DNA from: Siphonodentalium dalli
Lineage: Eukaryota; Mollusca; Scaphopoda; Gadilida; Siphonodentaliidae
NCBI GenBank assembly: GCA_032622095.1
Contig: CP136067.1
Span: 75,728,705-75,792,704, forward strand
Direction: 5' to 3'
Length of the DNA stretch: 64,000 nucleotides
Of this stretch, positions 55,522-64,000 are shown piece by piece. The translations under genes were made by a program, and so were the position numbers. Positions within the stretch are counted from its first letter, which is position 1. Each line of letters begins with the position of its first letter. The notes below the pieces were generated by a model. The model had not been told where the DNA came from. It searched no databases and was given only the letters and a program-made list of their open reading frames with translations.

Positions 55522-58500
55522 CTAGTTTAACTGTGATCTGGCCTCGAATAACCGCTTGACTAAGTTGCAGATTTGGGAGCATATTTCAGCTGTGTCATTG
55601 GCTAATATATGTTTGAGTTGGTCCAATCTACTCATCAATCGAAAATTGATAAAATTGTCATCCATAATTTTAATGAGTTCATTCCGTATAGGAAGAAATG
55701 TTGGACAATCAATTAGGAAATGCCTCTCATCGTCGATGGCTTCGTCATTACACAAAACACATAATCTTCTGGCTAAAGGAATCGGTGGTTGGGCGTGACG
55801 ACCCTTTTCAATGGCAAGAGAATGATTACTTATTCTTAGACGTGTAAATGCTGAGCGGTCAGCTAGCGACGCTGTAGTTAAAAGATAAGGTTCTAGGACA
55901 ATATCTCTTTTAAAAAGTCGATATGTTCTTAGTTTATTTTTACCAGTTTTTGAAACACCATCGCGCATACTTGCTCTGAAGTTTTCAGTTTGATTTTCAC
56001 GAAGCTGGCGTTTAAATGTCTTTAGAAGCTTGTTAATTAGAGGCTTGTTGTTAGTAATGTCGGAGGGTATAGTCAAGCCAAATGACTCCAGACTTTTGAA
56101 TATCGAATTCCCAGCTACCCCGCTGCGCTGTTCGCGCTGTTCGCGCATTGCATCACTTAATATGCCACTCGTACATCTGGATGAGATTTTAGCCGCATAT
56201 GAAGCCATTCTACATAAAGCGTCAATATATAACGGATAGCTCCCTAATTCAGCTCTGACTGCATTGTTTGAAGCGTATTTACCGACTCCAAGTATTTGTT
56301 TGCAATGTGTGATATGAAGTTTCTCACACGGATAACGTTCGTGATTTTTTATTGTTAATTCACTTGCCCATAATTCACTGCCATATAGAAGTATAGGCTT
56401 GATTAACTTATCAAACAGTTTAAGGGAAGTTTTTAGAGGGAGGGGCGCTTTATTTGCACACGCACGAGATATTGAATAAAGAGCTTTTCGTCCTTTACCA
56501 CTCAAATGATTTACGGCCTGCGTGAATTTTCCTGTGCTGGAAAACGTCATTCCGAGATAGGTATATTCGTTAACCAGATCCAAGGGATTATCTTCAAGGA
56601 AAAACTGAGGGTGAACTTTTGGATTCCTCGTTCTGAAAATCAAGCATTTCGTCTTCTCCGTGTTTATCGACAGGGCATTTTGTCGCGTGAAGGACTGGAG
56701 TTTGTCTAGACATCGCTGAAGTCCTTCTGGACTCTCAGAGACCAAAACTAAGTCATCTGCGAAGAGCAAATGACTGAGCGCGCTAGATCCAATACGTAAC
56801 GGTTCACATTTGTCATCGAAAATGTCCTTTATGTCATCAATGAATATTTTAAATAGTAAGGGCGATAATATACACCCTTGGCGTACTCCAATTGTGGAGA
56901 GATGTGAAGGACCGATACCTTTACTTGTATTTGTGCTATAAAGGCTTGACTGGTATAGTGATTTTAATATTTCCAATGAAAATCCTGAAATGCCAGCTGT
57001 TTCCATTTTTCTAAAAAGAATTTGTCGATTAACAGTATCAAAAGCTTTCCTAAAATCGACAAATGTTGCATAGACAGGTTTCTTAGATGATTTATATTTC
57101 TGTATTGACGCATATAGGACAAATGCACTGTCGACTGTACTTTTGCCAGTACAAAAGCCGAATTGGTTTTCGCTGATTATGTTGATAGCATCGATAAATG
57201 TTGCTAATCTGTGATTAATAATTTTATTGAATAGTTTCCCTACTGACGAGCTCAATGCTATTGCACGATAATTATTGGGATCGTCTTTTGCTCCCTTTTT
57301 ATGTATTAAACTGAGAACAGACTGACTCCATTCAGGTGGGTAATATCCTGATTGTAAAATGTTGTTGAACGTTTTAACAAATTCGGCAGTCATTAGAGGT
57401 ACTGCACATTTGAGAAATTCATTCGAAATCTGATCCGGACCAACTGCCTTTCTTGTTTTAAGCTCAATCGCGGCGGACAGAATTTCATCCGCAGTGATTG
57501 GACCATTATTGAGAGATATGTCTGGTGTTTTAGATCGACATATTGGTGGACCACTTCCTGAAGAATTAGGCTCAGTAGGGCAGTACAGATTTTTGAAAAA
57601 GTCAGTAGCTGTGTCAGCATCCAGATCATCCGAGGGTTTATTGTTTTTATTTCTTAAGTCATCTATAATTCGCCAATATTGTTGAGGGTCAGCTGTTTCT
57701 AATTCGTCCACACTATTATGGAGTTCCGCGTAGAATTTTCTTCTTTTACGTTTCAATTCCTTCTTATATGATTTTTTTATTATGAAAAATTTGGTTCTTA
57801 TGTTTGTATCAAAGGGATTATTTCTAATTTCTCTCGCGATACTGTCGAAACTCTTTTTCAAGTCTTTACACCTGTTATCAAACCATTTTCTTTTGCGTAC
57901 ATTTCTGTTCTTCACTGTAACCATGGAGCAGGCGTGCCTGTTTATTTTGTTCATAATACACATTATATCATCTAACGCTTCGGTTACTCCCTGTTTGTCC
58001 TCAGAGTATGCGCGTAATCGATACTGAGTCAATTCGTGCTTCACGGAAGGTGAATTAATTAAATGGCACGATTTGTATTTACTTAAGCTATTCCACTTTA
58101 GTTTAATTTTTTGTTTTTCATAAGTAAATTTTGTAGTTACAGCTTTGTGACTTGGAGTTGAACAGGGATACACAAAGTGAAGAGCTAGTTGGCAATGGTC
58201 TGAATACTCCGAAGGTAGTTTAACACAGAAATAATCTACTGTGTGCAGAAATCTATCCGTTAATATTATGTAATCGACCACGCTTGTACCATTATACTGA
58301 TAACTCGTGAAGTGGCCTATCCTATCCCCAGCTGATCTGCCATTAGCTATTCTAATACCTGTACTCTGGCATAATTGTAAAAGTTGCCTGCCAAATGCGT
58401 TGACGGCACTGTCCATATTAAGTCTGGGTTTGTCTGTATCTAATAAATAATCATCAGGTAGGTTAATATGAGTATCACTGTCCATTGCAACGTAGTCCGG

Positions 58501-59007
58501 TAGTTCTCCTGTACGTGCATTCAAATCCCCTCCGAGAATAATCAGTTCATTCGAATTATATTTCGAAAGGGCGTTCCCTATAATTGAGAACGCATTTTCA
58601 TCTTTATGATTCGATTTCCAAAATGAAGAGTTGCTAGGCGGTATATAAGCAGATACAAAAACAATATCAGAAGACAAATTGAGCAATTTTCCTGAAAATT
58701 CAGCGCACACTGCGTAGTCATTTATTTTGTTACTTGCTCGAAAAAACTTGTTATACTTCGAACGGTAGTAAAAAGCTATACCGCCTTTTTTCTTCGTACC
58801 ACCTGTTCGGAACAAGTGTATGCATTCGTAACCAGGTATTTTGATATCAGATATTTCTTGGTGCCACGTTTCCACTAAGGTTATGAAATCATAATCTATT
58901 AATTGACTTAAAAATTCAGGGTCCGTTAGCTTCTGACAGACTCCTTGCACATTCCATGTTGTATATCTCATAGTGAGTTGAGTATCATTGTTCTCATTGT
59001 ATGTCAT
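55522..59007 (-). CDS. LINE ORF2: AP endonuclease and reverse transcriptase
   Basis: A 1,161-codon intact frame. Endonuclease motifs are TWNVQG at 17-22, VETWH at 45-49, GGDLNARTG at 159-167, VVDYIILT at 243-250 and SDHCQL at 269-274, the expected catalytic set with the SDH intact. Reverse transcriptase motifs are AVGPDQISNEFLK near 521-533, YRAIALSSSVGKLF at 580-593, VDFRKAFDTV at 650-659, GVRQGCILSP at 707-716 and FADDLVLV at 749-756. A C-terminal cluster CVLCNDEAIDDERHFLIDC follows near 1,095. The protein nicks genomic DNA and primes reverse transcription of its own RNA there. All key residues are present, so this may be an active or recently active copy. Start chosen at the ATG giving TWNVQG close to the N-terminus. 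Confidence 0.92.
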   Translation of the reverse strand: MTYNENNDTQLTMRYTTWNVQGVCQKLTDPEFLSQLIDYDFITLVETWHQEISDIKIPGYECIHLFRTGGTKKKGGIAFYYRSKYNKFFRASNKINDYAVCAEFSGKLLNLSSDIVFVSAYIPPSNSSFWKSNHKDENAFSIIGNALSKYNSNELIILGGDLNARTGELPDYVAMDSDTHINLPDDYLLDTDKPRLNMDSAVNAFGRQLLQLCQSTGIRIANGRSAGDRIGHFTSYQYNGTSVVDYIILTDRFLHTVDYFCVKLPSEYSDHCQLALHFVYPCSTPSHKAVTTKFTYEKQKIKLKWNSLSKYKSCHLINSPSVKHELTQYRLRAYSEDKQGVTEALDDIMCIMNKINRHACSMVTVKNRNVRKRKWFDNRCKDLKKSFDSIAREIRNNPFDTNIRTKFFIIKKSYKKELKRKRRKFYAELHNSVDELETADPQQYWRIIDDLRNKNNKPSDDLDADTATDFFKNLYCPTEPNSSGSGPPICRSKTPDISLNNGPITADEILSAAIELKTRKAVGPDQISNEFLKCAVPLMTAEFVKTFNNILQSGYYPPEWSQSVLSLIHKKGAKDDPNNYRAIALSSSVGKLFNKIINHRLATFIDAINIISENQFGFCTGKSTVDSAFVLYASIQKYKSSKKPVYATFVDFRKAFDTVNRQILFRKMETAGISGFSLEILKSLYQSSLYSTNTSKGIGPSHLSTIGVRQGCILSPLLFKIFIDDIKDIFDDKCEPLRIGSSALSHLLFADDLVLVSESPEGLQRCLDKLQSFTRQNALSINTEKTKCLIFRTRNPKVHPQFFLEDNPLDLVNEYTYLGMTFSSTGKFTQAVNHLSGKGRKALYSISRACANKAPLPLKTSLKLFDKLIKPILLYGSELWASELTIKNHERYPCEKLHITHCKQILGVGKYASNNAVRAELGSYPLYIDALCRMASYAAKISSRCTSGILSDAMREQREQRSGVAGNSIFKSLESFGLTIPSDITNNKPLINKLLKTFKRQLRENQTENFRASMRDGVSKTGKNKLRTYRLFKRDIVLEPYLLTTASLADRSAFTRLRISNHSLAIEKGRHAQPPIPLARRLCVLCNDEAIDDERHFLIDCPTFLPIRNELIKIMDDNFINFRLMSRLDQLKHILANDTAEICSQICNLVKRLFEARSQLN

Positions 59008-59647
59008 TTATATGCATTCAATGAACGGCTATATGGAGCTAGGTGTCTTGGTAGAGGTTTATTTATTTGTTCATTTATATATGGAGCTAGGTGTCTTGGT
59101 ATAGGTTTATTTATTTGTTTATTTATTTAATTTTCAGGTATGAAGAGCGTTTCCATTAAATACAATGTTAACATATGAAGAGCTTCCCTTCGATTGCGTG
59201 GTTGAGCTCTCATTTCAACACATTTCATGTAATGGGCAATTGTTAGTGAGTTGCACTTGACGCGAACTTGGATGCCACCGTATTTGCGTCAAGTACTAGA
59301 TACCACTGAGCAATTATCATGAAAAGGTGTTTATCTTACTCTCAAGTAAACTAAATAAATATATCAAACGTTGAGAAGGTGCGAAATTTCTCACTTATAG
59401 AGTAAGTTAATTGTATTAATTCTTTTATCAGAGGAGAATTAGATTTAAGAGATTAATTACCAATTTCCTTACTAGCATGCAACAGATGGTACATTAACAC
59501 AAGTGTATAAATGGTATATAAACACAAGATGGTATATAAACACAAGTGTGATTAATTAACATATAGTTAAGTCCCGTTGCGAATTAGTGATCTAAGTTCC
59601 GACAATTCTTGCCGCACTGACATAAAATCTGGCGTTGTCGGGTCGCC
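59008..59647 (-). other. LINE inter-ORF region with a 56 bp tandem duplication
   Basis: ATATGGAGCTAGGTGTCTTG with the following GGTTTATTTATTTG block occurs at about 59,032 and 59,088. TGGTATATAAACACAAG repeats near 59,512-59,550. No frame of note. How ORF2 is translated after a 640-base gap is unclear. Confidence 0.6.
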
Positions 59648-61435
59648 TTAGAATGAATTGCCTCCGCTTTTCACAGATCCATAACGTTGTTTGCCAAACC
59701 ACGGGGAGCACGGATCCATGAACTGAGTCTGAGATCGGTCTCCTTGATGTGGCATCGAAACATCTGGCGTAACATTTGGCCTATCGGTATGTTTCCCGAA
59801 TCTTAAATTCGCACCCAGAAGTTCCACACCTCGATTATTAGGGTGCCACGAGTCGTGAAACAAGAATTCAAGAACGCGCGAACTCCGAGGTATAACAAAG
59901 TCGGCAGAATTGTCAATGAAAATGCAGTTCATTTCAGCACATACCGCTGAGTAGCAAGAGTTGGTATAAAAAATTTGTCTATTTGCACCAGATCTGTTGG
60001 GTGTCGGTAGCACAGAGGAAATCCTTATGCCAGCTGCGGGATAAATTTGACGAATAATGTTGATAGCGTCTTTAACCTCGTCTGATCCAGTTGTGTAACC
60101 CCTCCGACAGGAGTTGATTCCTACGTGTAACGTAACTTTGTGCACATAACCATCAACTCGGTTTCGCGTGTCATTAAGCCATCGGCAAGCACCAGCCAGA
60201 TTCAGACCTCCAATTGAAATTTTCTCAACAAATTCATCTTCCAATGCAAGTCTGCGAGGGTTGATATAACGCAGCACCGAATCGCCGACTATCAGGTGAA
60301 TTTTTTTAGAGTCATATTCATTGCTTCTGCGCCATCGTGGTTTAGAACTGCCGGGTTTGTCCTGATCTGTTTCAGGTTGTTTAGACACAGGTGTTTCTGA
60401 TTGTGAGAAGGCGGTGTCAGACAATACATCATATTTATTTGATGTTTTTATCGCCGGTATTTCAATTTTATCCCGTTTCTGCAAGACTTGATTTTTCTTC
60501 ACTTGCTGTTTCTCCATAACAATAAGTTGGGCGTCATTGGCGGTATCAATCATAAGAGTTGACTTTTTTGCTGTTTTTGAATTGTTTTGTCGTAATTTGG
60601 CATTTTCCTGCTTCAAGTCTGTAACCTGGTTTTCTAACAGTTGGATGCGACCAGTTAGTTCCTTTTCCATATTTGATTGCTTGACTTTAACAGTTTCCAA
60701 AATGTCTTGTAACTCTGATAGAGCCATTTTCATTGCAAAATTCGAAATTTTGTCGTTATAGTTAACGTTCACAGTAGGCATATTTTTCTTCAAAATAGGA
60801 GTACGAATACTGGCGAAGATCTTCGGTACCTGCGGTTTTCTAACTTGAGTCGCGGGCGATTTGGGAGATTGGTTTTCAGTTAATCTATTAGGATCAGACC
60901 CTACCTCAATCGGAAGCACTTCCCTTGAAAATCCAAACTGGAATACTAAAGGAAGTTCTTTTTCAATCCACCACTTCATATTCCTTTTAGATCCTTGGAT
61001 CATGAATTTATTCCTTGTGCGGTATATGTGTACAACAGTCTTTCCTCCCTTGCCTGTCTTGTTCCTCGCAATTTCGATTTTGTCGTCCACAATCACATTC
61101 TTTTTGTCTTTTCCTATCACCCACGTCGCGTTATTGATATCCTTTTTACTAAGTGGGTCCCAATACCTCTCACATAATCCAGCGAAATATTTCTCGAATT
61201 TATTGGAGTCCAACACAAGAGTTAAACATTTGCCATTGTCCTTTCTCTCCGCGTTATGTATGTCCTGTTGGAAGCTCGTTTCCTTCCGCCGTATCACTTT
61301 TTCCACGTCCAAAACATATTCTTTCTCGCGATCTGTAGCAGTACATCCGTCTAATGGATCCATTTTTGCAGTAGTGTCCGATTCTAGAATTTCGAATGTG
61401 TCATCAAAATCATCCAAGTCCGCGTCACTCATCAT
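59648..61435 (-). CDS. LINE ORF1 with coiled coil and SGNH-hydrolase domain
   Basis: A 595-codon intact frame. Residues 30-170 form an uncharacterised domain (WVIGKDKKN, IYRTRNKFMIQGSKRNMKWW) seen in LINE ORF1s of marine invertebrates. Residues 235-285 are a probable coiled coil (ELQDILETVK...LLENQVTDLKQENAKLRQ), which would drive oligomerisation. Residues 378-545 are SGNH/GDSL hydrolase-like: GDS at 384-386 (nucleophile), the glycine block SIGG at 407-410, GIN at 439-441 and DSWH at 528-531 (Asp/His), so all four blocks look intact. Esterase domains in ORF1 are known in CR1-type LINEs; lipid or membrane interaction has been proposed. It is expected to bind element RNA and sits upstream of ORF2 on the same strand. 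Confidence 0.85.
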   Translation of the reverse strand: MMSDADLDDFDDTFEILESDTTAKMDPLDGCTATDREKEYVLDVEKVIRRKETSFQQDIHNAERKDNGKCLTLVLDSNKFEKYFAGLCERYWDPLSKKDINNATWVIGKDKKNVIVDDKIEIARNKTGKGGKTVVHIYRTRNKFMIQGSKRNMKWWIEKELPLVFQFGFSREVLPIEVGSDPNRLTENQSPKSPATQVRKPQVPKIFASIRTPILKKNMPTVNVNYNDKISNFAMKMALSELQDILETVKVKQSNMEKELTGRIQLLENQVTDLKQENAKLRQNNSKTAKKSTLMIDTANDAQLIVMEKQQVKKNQVLQKRDKIEIPAIKTSNKYDVLSDTAFSQSETPVSKQPETDQDKPGSSKPRWRRSNEYDSKKIHLIVGDSVLRYINPRRLALEDEFVEKISIGGLNLAGACRWLNDTRNRVDGYVHKVTLHVGINSCRRGYTTGSDEVKDAINIIRQIYPAAGIRISSVLPTPNRSGANRQIFYTNSCYSAVCAEMNCIFIDNSADFVIPRSSRVLEFLFHDSWHPNNRGVELLGANLRFGKHTDRPNVTPDVSMPHQGDRSQTQFMDPCSPWFGKQRYGSVKSGGNSF

Positions 61436-61631
61436 CCTAATATGAAGCTATATTCAAGCAATTTCCATTAGATTCCTATGCACCACTATCTTCCCCAAAT
61501 CATTAGAGTTGCTGATATTCATCATTAATTAACATCCTAGCTCCTGTAGCCATTTTAATTAGGTACGCATGGGTAAATCCTGGAGCTAACGAGAACACGT
61601 CCGGCACGTCCGGCTGATTGTATATTATGAT

Positions 61632-61638
61632 TCATAAT
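61632..61638. repeat. Target-site duplication of the 6.2 kb LINE (5' side)
   Basis: TCATAAT, matching 55,456-55,462. Confidence 0.7.
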
Positions 61639-62854
61639 GATCTTCGAACAAAAGCCCGCAATCATTACAAGGGTACGACTTGTCTTCTCGAATATCTATG
61701 TTTTGACGGTTCTTCTTATTAATTTCATCGAGCTCACCAGGTGGCCTTATGTCGTTAGTATAGTCATTATGTTGACCCTGGGGCACAATATAATTATATG
61801 CTATGCTCTTCTGTTGACCAGGGAGTTCTCTGTCATCGTATTTCATCGCATTCTGTTGACCCTGGGTCTCAGTGTCTTTTGTATGTTTTTTCATCCCATT
61901 CTGTTCATCTGGGTGTTCTCTGTCTTTTTGAAGATTATATTTCATGCCATTCCATTCACCCATATGTTGGTTCATGTCCTCTTTTAGTACATTCTGTCGC
62001 AGACGTAACGTGTCCGGTGTTGCGGCTTTTAAATCCACCAGTAGGTAACCGTACGGTTCACTCGTCGCTTCCGAAAACTCTCGAACCATACGCTGAGGAC
62101 ATTCAGGATACATCTGTCTTGATAATGTTGAAATTAATCCCTTGTCGATTGGGTTATTGAACAATACCAAATATTGACAATTTCGTCGTTGCGTTGGATC
62201 TTTGTTGTAGTAGAAATTCTGGTTCAAACTTATCAAAGATAAGTTCAAATGGTGACTTCCTTCGGAATGCAAATCATTAACTCTCTGGTCTTTTGATGAA
62301 GTTTGCATCAAGTCATCGAGTATAACTAGATTTTTATACCGGGGGTTGATAAGAGAATCCAAGTTTGCTGGTATTCCTCGTATAAAGTTGACCTGAGGGG
62401 TGACGGTATACTTTATTTCGTCATATAGGGGCTGCCAATATTTATAAAACCATATTATTCTGTCAGGTGCGGGTGATATTTTTAAGGCAGACTTTTGTAG
62501 CAAGGTTTTCACGAAGTATGTCTTCCCACTAGATGTCGGTCCACTTACACATGCCGTGAATGGATGCTTGAAAATAAAATCTTCTTGGACATTGCCCATT
62601 GGATCATCAAAGCAGGATGTTATGTCGCTTTGTTGCTGTTTCCCCTGCTGGTGTCGTAGTATCTGGTGTTGCTGTAATGGCTGTTGTTGTGGCTGATGAT
62701 GCTGCTGCCCGTTGCTGCTACTGTTTGTTGCTGATTCTTGGTGCTGCTGCTGTGGGTGTCGGTTAACAAACTCAGTGTGTTTAGATTGTACATGTCTTAT
62801 CAAATCATGGTTCCGCACATACTCACTAGAGCAAATTGGACCCTGGTGCTTCAT
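61632..62854 (-). pseudogene. Finger / packaging-type ATPase, N-terminal and central part, left palindrome arm
   Basis: From ATG at 62,854 about 405 codons are open. Residues 5-26 occupy a C2H2 finger position, but the first cysteine is lost (residues 5-6 are GP; the plus-strand copy has CS). Residues 34-76 are rich in Gln and His. Walker A GPTSSGKT is at 105-112, Walker B LVILDD at 176-181, then SLISLNQNFYYN and YLVLFNNPIDKG as sensor-type segments, matching the A32-like/HerA packaging ATPases of Polintons and adintoviruses. A hydrophilic linker with HPDEQNGMKK-like repeats follows (about 315-385), then CNDCGLLFED, half of a second finger. A LINE interrupts there; the ORF stops at 61,625 inside LINE sequence. 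The ATPase core residues are intact. It lies on one arm of a palindrome; the second copy is divergent. Confidence 0.8.
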
Positions 62855-63683
62855 TTATACTTGACTAAAATGTCTCGGTATATGGATTTCCTTTATACAA
62901 ATGTTCCTTATAACCTAAAATATGTCCTGTCCGTATGTTTGATAACTTTATGTAGATGAAATAGTCTGCCGGAGAAGCACTGTGTAGACGGGAAATCAAC
63001 AGGTCTTGTCGGTAAGAGAGTCAGACGAGAAGTGAAGTCTCGGCTATTAAAACATAGTAATGCGATAGCGAACATCAAACGAGTCTGGGCAAACATATAT
63101 GTCAAAAGATACAATAGCCGTCATTGGTCAATCTATCCTCGGTATCACTTTTCGATTTACAAAATCAATTTCACCGAGAGGTTCCCTCGTCATTGGTAGT
63201 GACGTAATTGCGGCGTTTTGCGGTATTTTACTGCGGCGGCGGCGGCGGCAACAACGGCGGCGGCGGCAACAACGGCGGCGGCGGTGGCAACAACGGCGCC
63301 GCCGCAGTAAAATACCGCAAAACGCCGCAATTACGTCACTACCAATGACGAGGGAACCTCTCGGTGAAATTGATTTTGTAAATCGAAAAGTGATACCGAG
63401 GATAGATTGACCAATGACGGCTATTGTATCTTTTGACAGATATGCGTGCCCATACTCGTTTGATGTTCGCTATCGCATTACTATGTTTTAATAGCCGAGA
63501 CTTCACTTCTCGTCTGACTCTCTTACCGACAAGACCTGTTGATTCCCCGTCTACACAGTGCTTCTCCGGCAGACTATTTCATCTACATAAAGTTATCAAA
63601 CATACGGACAGGACATATTTTAGGTTATAAGGAACATTTGTATAAAGGAAATCCATATACCGAGACATTTTAGTCAAGTATAA
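62855..63683. promoter_or_regulatory. Divergent promoter region between the two ATPase copies
   Basis: In mirror positions each arm has TATAAA 38 bases before its ATG (62,892-62,897 and 63,641-63,646), two CCAAT boxes (inverted at 63,123-63,127 and 63,192-63,196; direct at 63,342-63,346 and 63,411-63,415) and a CRE-like TGACGTAA (63,200-63,207; inverted at 63,331-63,338). These are sequence matches only. The minus-strand frame near 62,908-63,114 and its mirror at 63,424-63,630 are equal in both arms, but I do not regard them as genes. Confidence 0.45.
63230..63309. repeat. GGC/AAC triplet block at the palindrome centre
   Basis: Between ACTGCGGCGGCG and its inverse lie three GGCGGCGGC clusters separated by AACAAC, with GGT once. 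Runs of GGC on one strand could form quadruplex or hairpin structures. Confidence 0.8.
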
Positions 63684-64000
63684 ATGAAGCACCAGTGTTC
63701 AATTTGCTCTAGTGAGTATGTGCGGAACCATGATTTGATAAGACATGTACAATCTAAGCACACTGAGTTTGTTAACCGACACCCACAGCAGCAGCACCAA
63801 TCATCAGCAACAAACAGTAGCAGCAACGGGCAGCAGCATCATCAGCCACAACAACAGCCATTACAGCAACACCAGATACTACAACACCAGCAGGGGAAAC
63901 AGCAACAAAGCGACATAACATCCTGCTTTGATGATCCAATGGCCAATGTCCAAGAAGATTTTATTTTCAAGCATCCATTCACGGCATGTGTAAGTGGACC
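63684..64000 (+). CDS. Second finger / packaging-type ATPase copy, 5' part (runs off the window)
   Basis: ATG at 63,684 opens 105 codons to the window edge. The C2H2 finger is complete: cysteines at residues 5 and 8, then histidines at 21 and 26, in the CX2CX12HX4H spacing (CSICSSEYVRNHDLIRHVQS...). A Gln/His-rich linker follows (QQQHQSSATNSSSNGQQHH), then FIFKHPFTACVSG, ending just before Walker A. It is the mirror of 62,854-62,540 with a few substitutions, four of them visible as residue changes. Because the finger is intact here and broken in the other copy, this is the likelier functional one. Whether its C-terminal half is whole lies outside the window. Confidence 0.8.
   Translation, partial: MKHQCSICSSEYVRNHDLIRHVQSKHTEFVNRHPQQQHQSSATNSSSNGQQHHQPQQQPLQQHQILQHQQGKQQQSDITSCFDDPMANVQEDFIFKHPFTACVSG

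Larger units (their letters stand above)
55463..61631 (-). mobile_element. Full-length LINE, 6,169 bp, inserted in the finger-ATPase gene
   Basis: Both frames are long and open on the minus strand, and the element is bounded by 7 bp direct repeats TCATAAT. The ORF1 esterase-type domain plus endonuclease/reverse transcriptase ORF2 fits CR1/L2-like families, though I cannot fix the clade. There is no simple poly-A tail; the 3' end reads TCTACAGATAAGAATATACG on the minus strand just before the duplication. Confidence 0.8.
62539..64000. repeat. Long palindrome (inverted repeat), centre near 63,269
   Basis: The left arm (about 62,539-63,241) and right arm (63,298-64,000) are inverted copies including the 5' part of the ATPase gene, its upstream DNA and a terminal ACTGCGGCGGCG block. 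The arms differ at scattered bases (for example six in the last 317), so they are not a trivial mirror. The true arm length is unknown because the right arm leaves the window. The spacer, 63,242-63,297, is not palindromic. Confidence 0.92.

Noticed and set aside
62908-63630. 68-codon frames in both palindrome arms as a conserved gene
   Set aside because: Equality between arms follows from the palindrome itself and gives no evidence of coding; they overlap the presumed promoter region.
62539-64000. Palindrome as a pure assembly mirror
   Set aside because: Not excluded, but the arms differ at scattered bases, including residue changes, and the spacer is not symmetrical, so I treat it as real pending long reads.

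Overview
The window is an AT-rich stretch of animal nuclear genome, most likely from a marine invertebrate and plausibly a mollusc. The evidence is indirect: Polinton/Maverick DNA, several non-LTR retrotransposon (LINE) families, a hAT relic, long inverted-repeat elements and many degenerate satellites, with no bacterial operons or ribosome binding sites. I cannot name the species. Almost every long open frame belongs to a mobile element. The only candidate host coding segment is an unidentified exon-like frame at 14,183-14,662 (minus).

Layout. 1-22 kb: mostly non-coding DNA with a small inverted-repeat element (2,024-2,211), satellite-like repeats, a 3.2 kb inverted-repeat element (3,899-7,069), two worn LINE 3' fragments (10.4-11.0 and 12.8-13.1 kb), a 705 bp non-autonomous hAT-type element with an 8 bp target duplication (18,028-18,732), and an 894 bp element with G-tract termini inside a tandem array (19,517-20,410). 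21,983-35,486: a Polinton with both ends and a 6 bp target duplication. It keeps remnants of a pX-like protein, a penton-like protein, an integrase, two small structural-type frames, a packaging ATPase and the 3' end of DNA polymerase B, all minus strand and all damaged. A foreign block (27.84-30.66 kb) sits where a major capsid gene might be expected, and a long LINE frame (31.6-35.2 kb) occupies the 5' part of the polymerase gene.

35-46.5 kb: a flanking repeat that preserves a target-like site for the Polinton, a gag-like LINE ORF1 remnant (36.5-37.3 kb), a degraded LINE ORF2 (38.7-45.6 kb) split by a 4,974 bp foldback element (39,079-44,052), a DDE-integrase remnant related to KRBA2/Ginger proteins (45.7-46.1 kb), and a plus-strand LINE tail. 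46.5-54.9 kb: mainly non-coding, with stem-loop-rich repeats (50.1-51.0 kb), a helix-hairpin-helix remnant and a 15 bp minisatellite.

54.97-64.0 kb: a gene for a zinc finger / packaging-type ATPase / zinc finger protein, interrupted inside its second finger by an apparently full-length 6,169 bp LINE (55,463-61,631; ORF1 with an SGNH-hydrolase domain, ORF2 with endonuclease and reverse transcriptase). The ATPase gene and its upstream DNA form one arm of a long palindrome centred near 63,269. The other arm carries a second, diverged copy on the plus strand that runs off the window. The palindrome and this ATPase fusion are the least ordinary features here.
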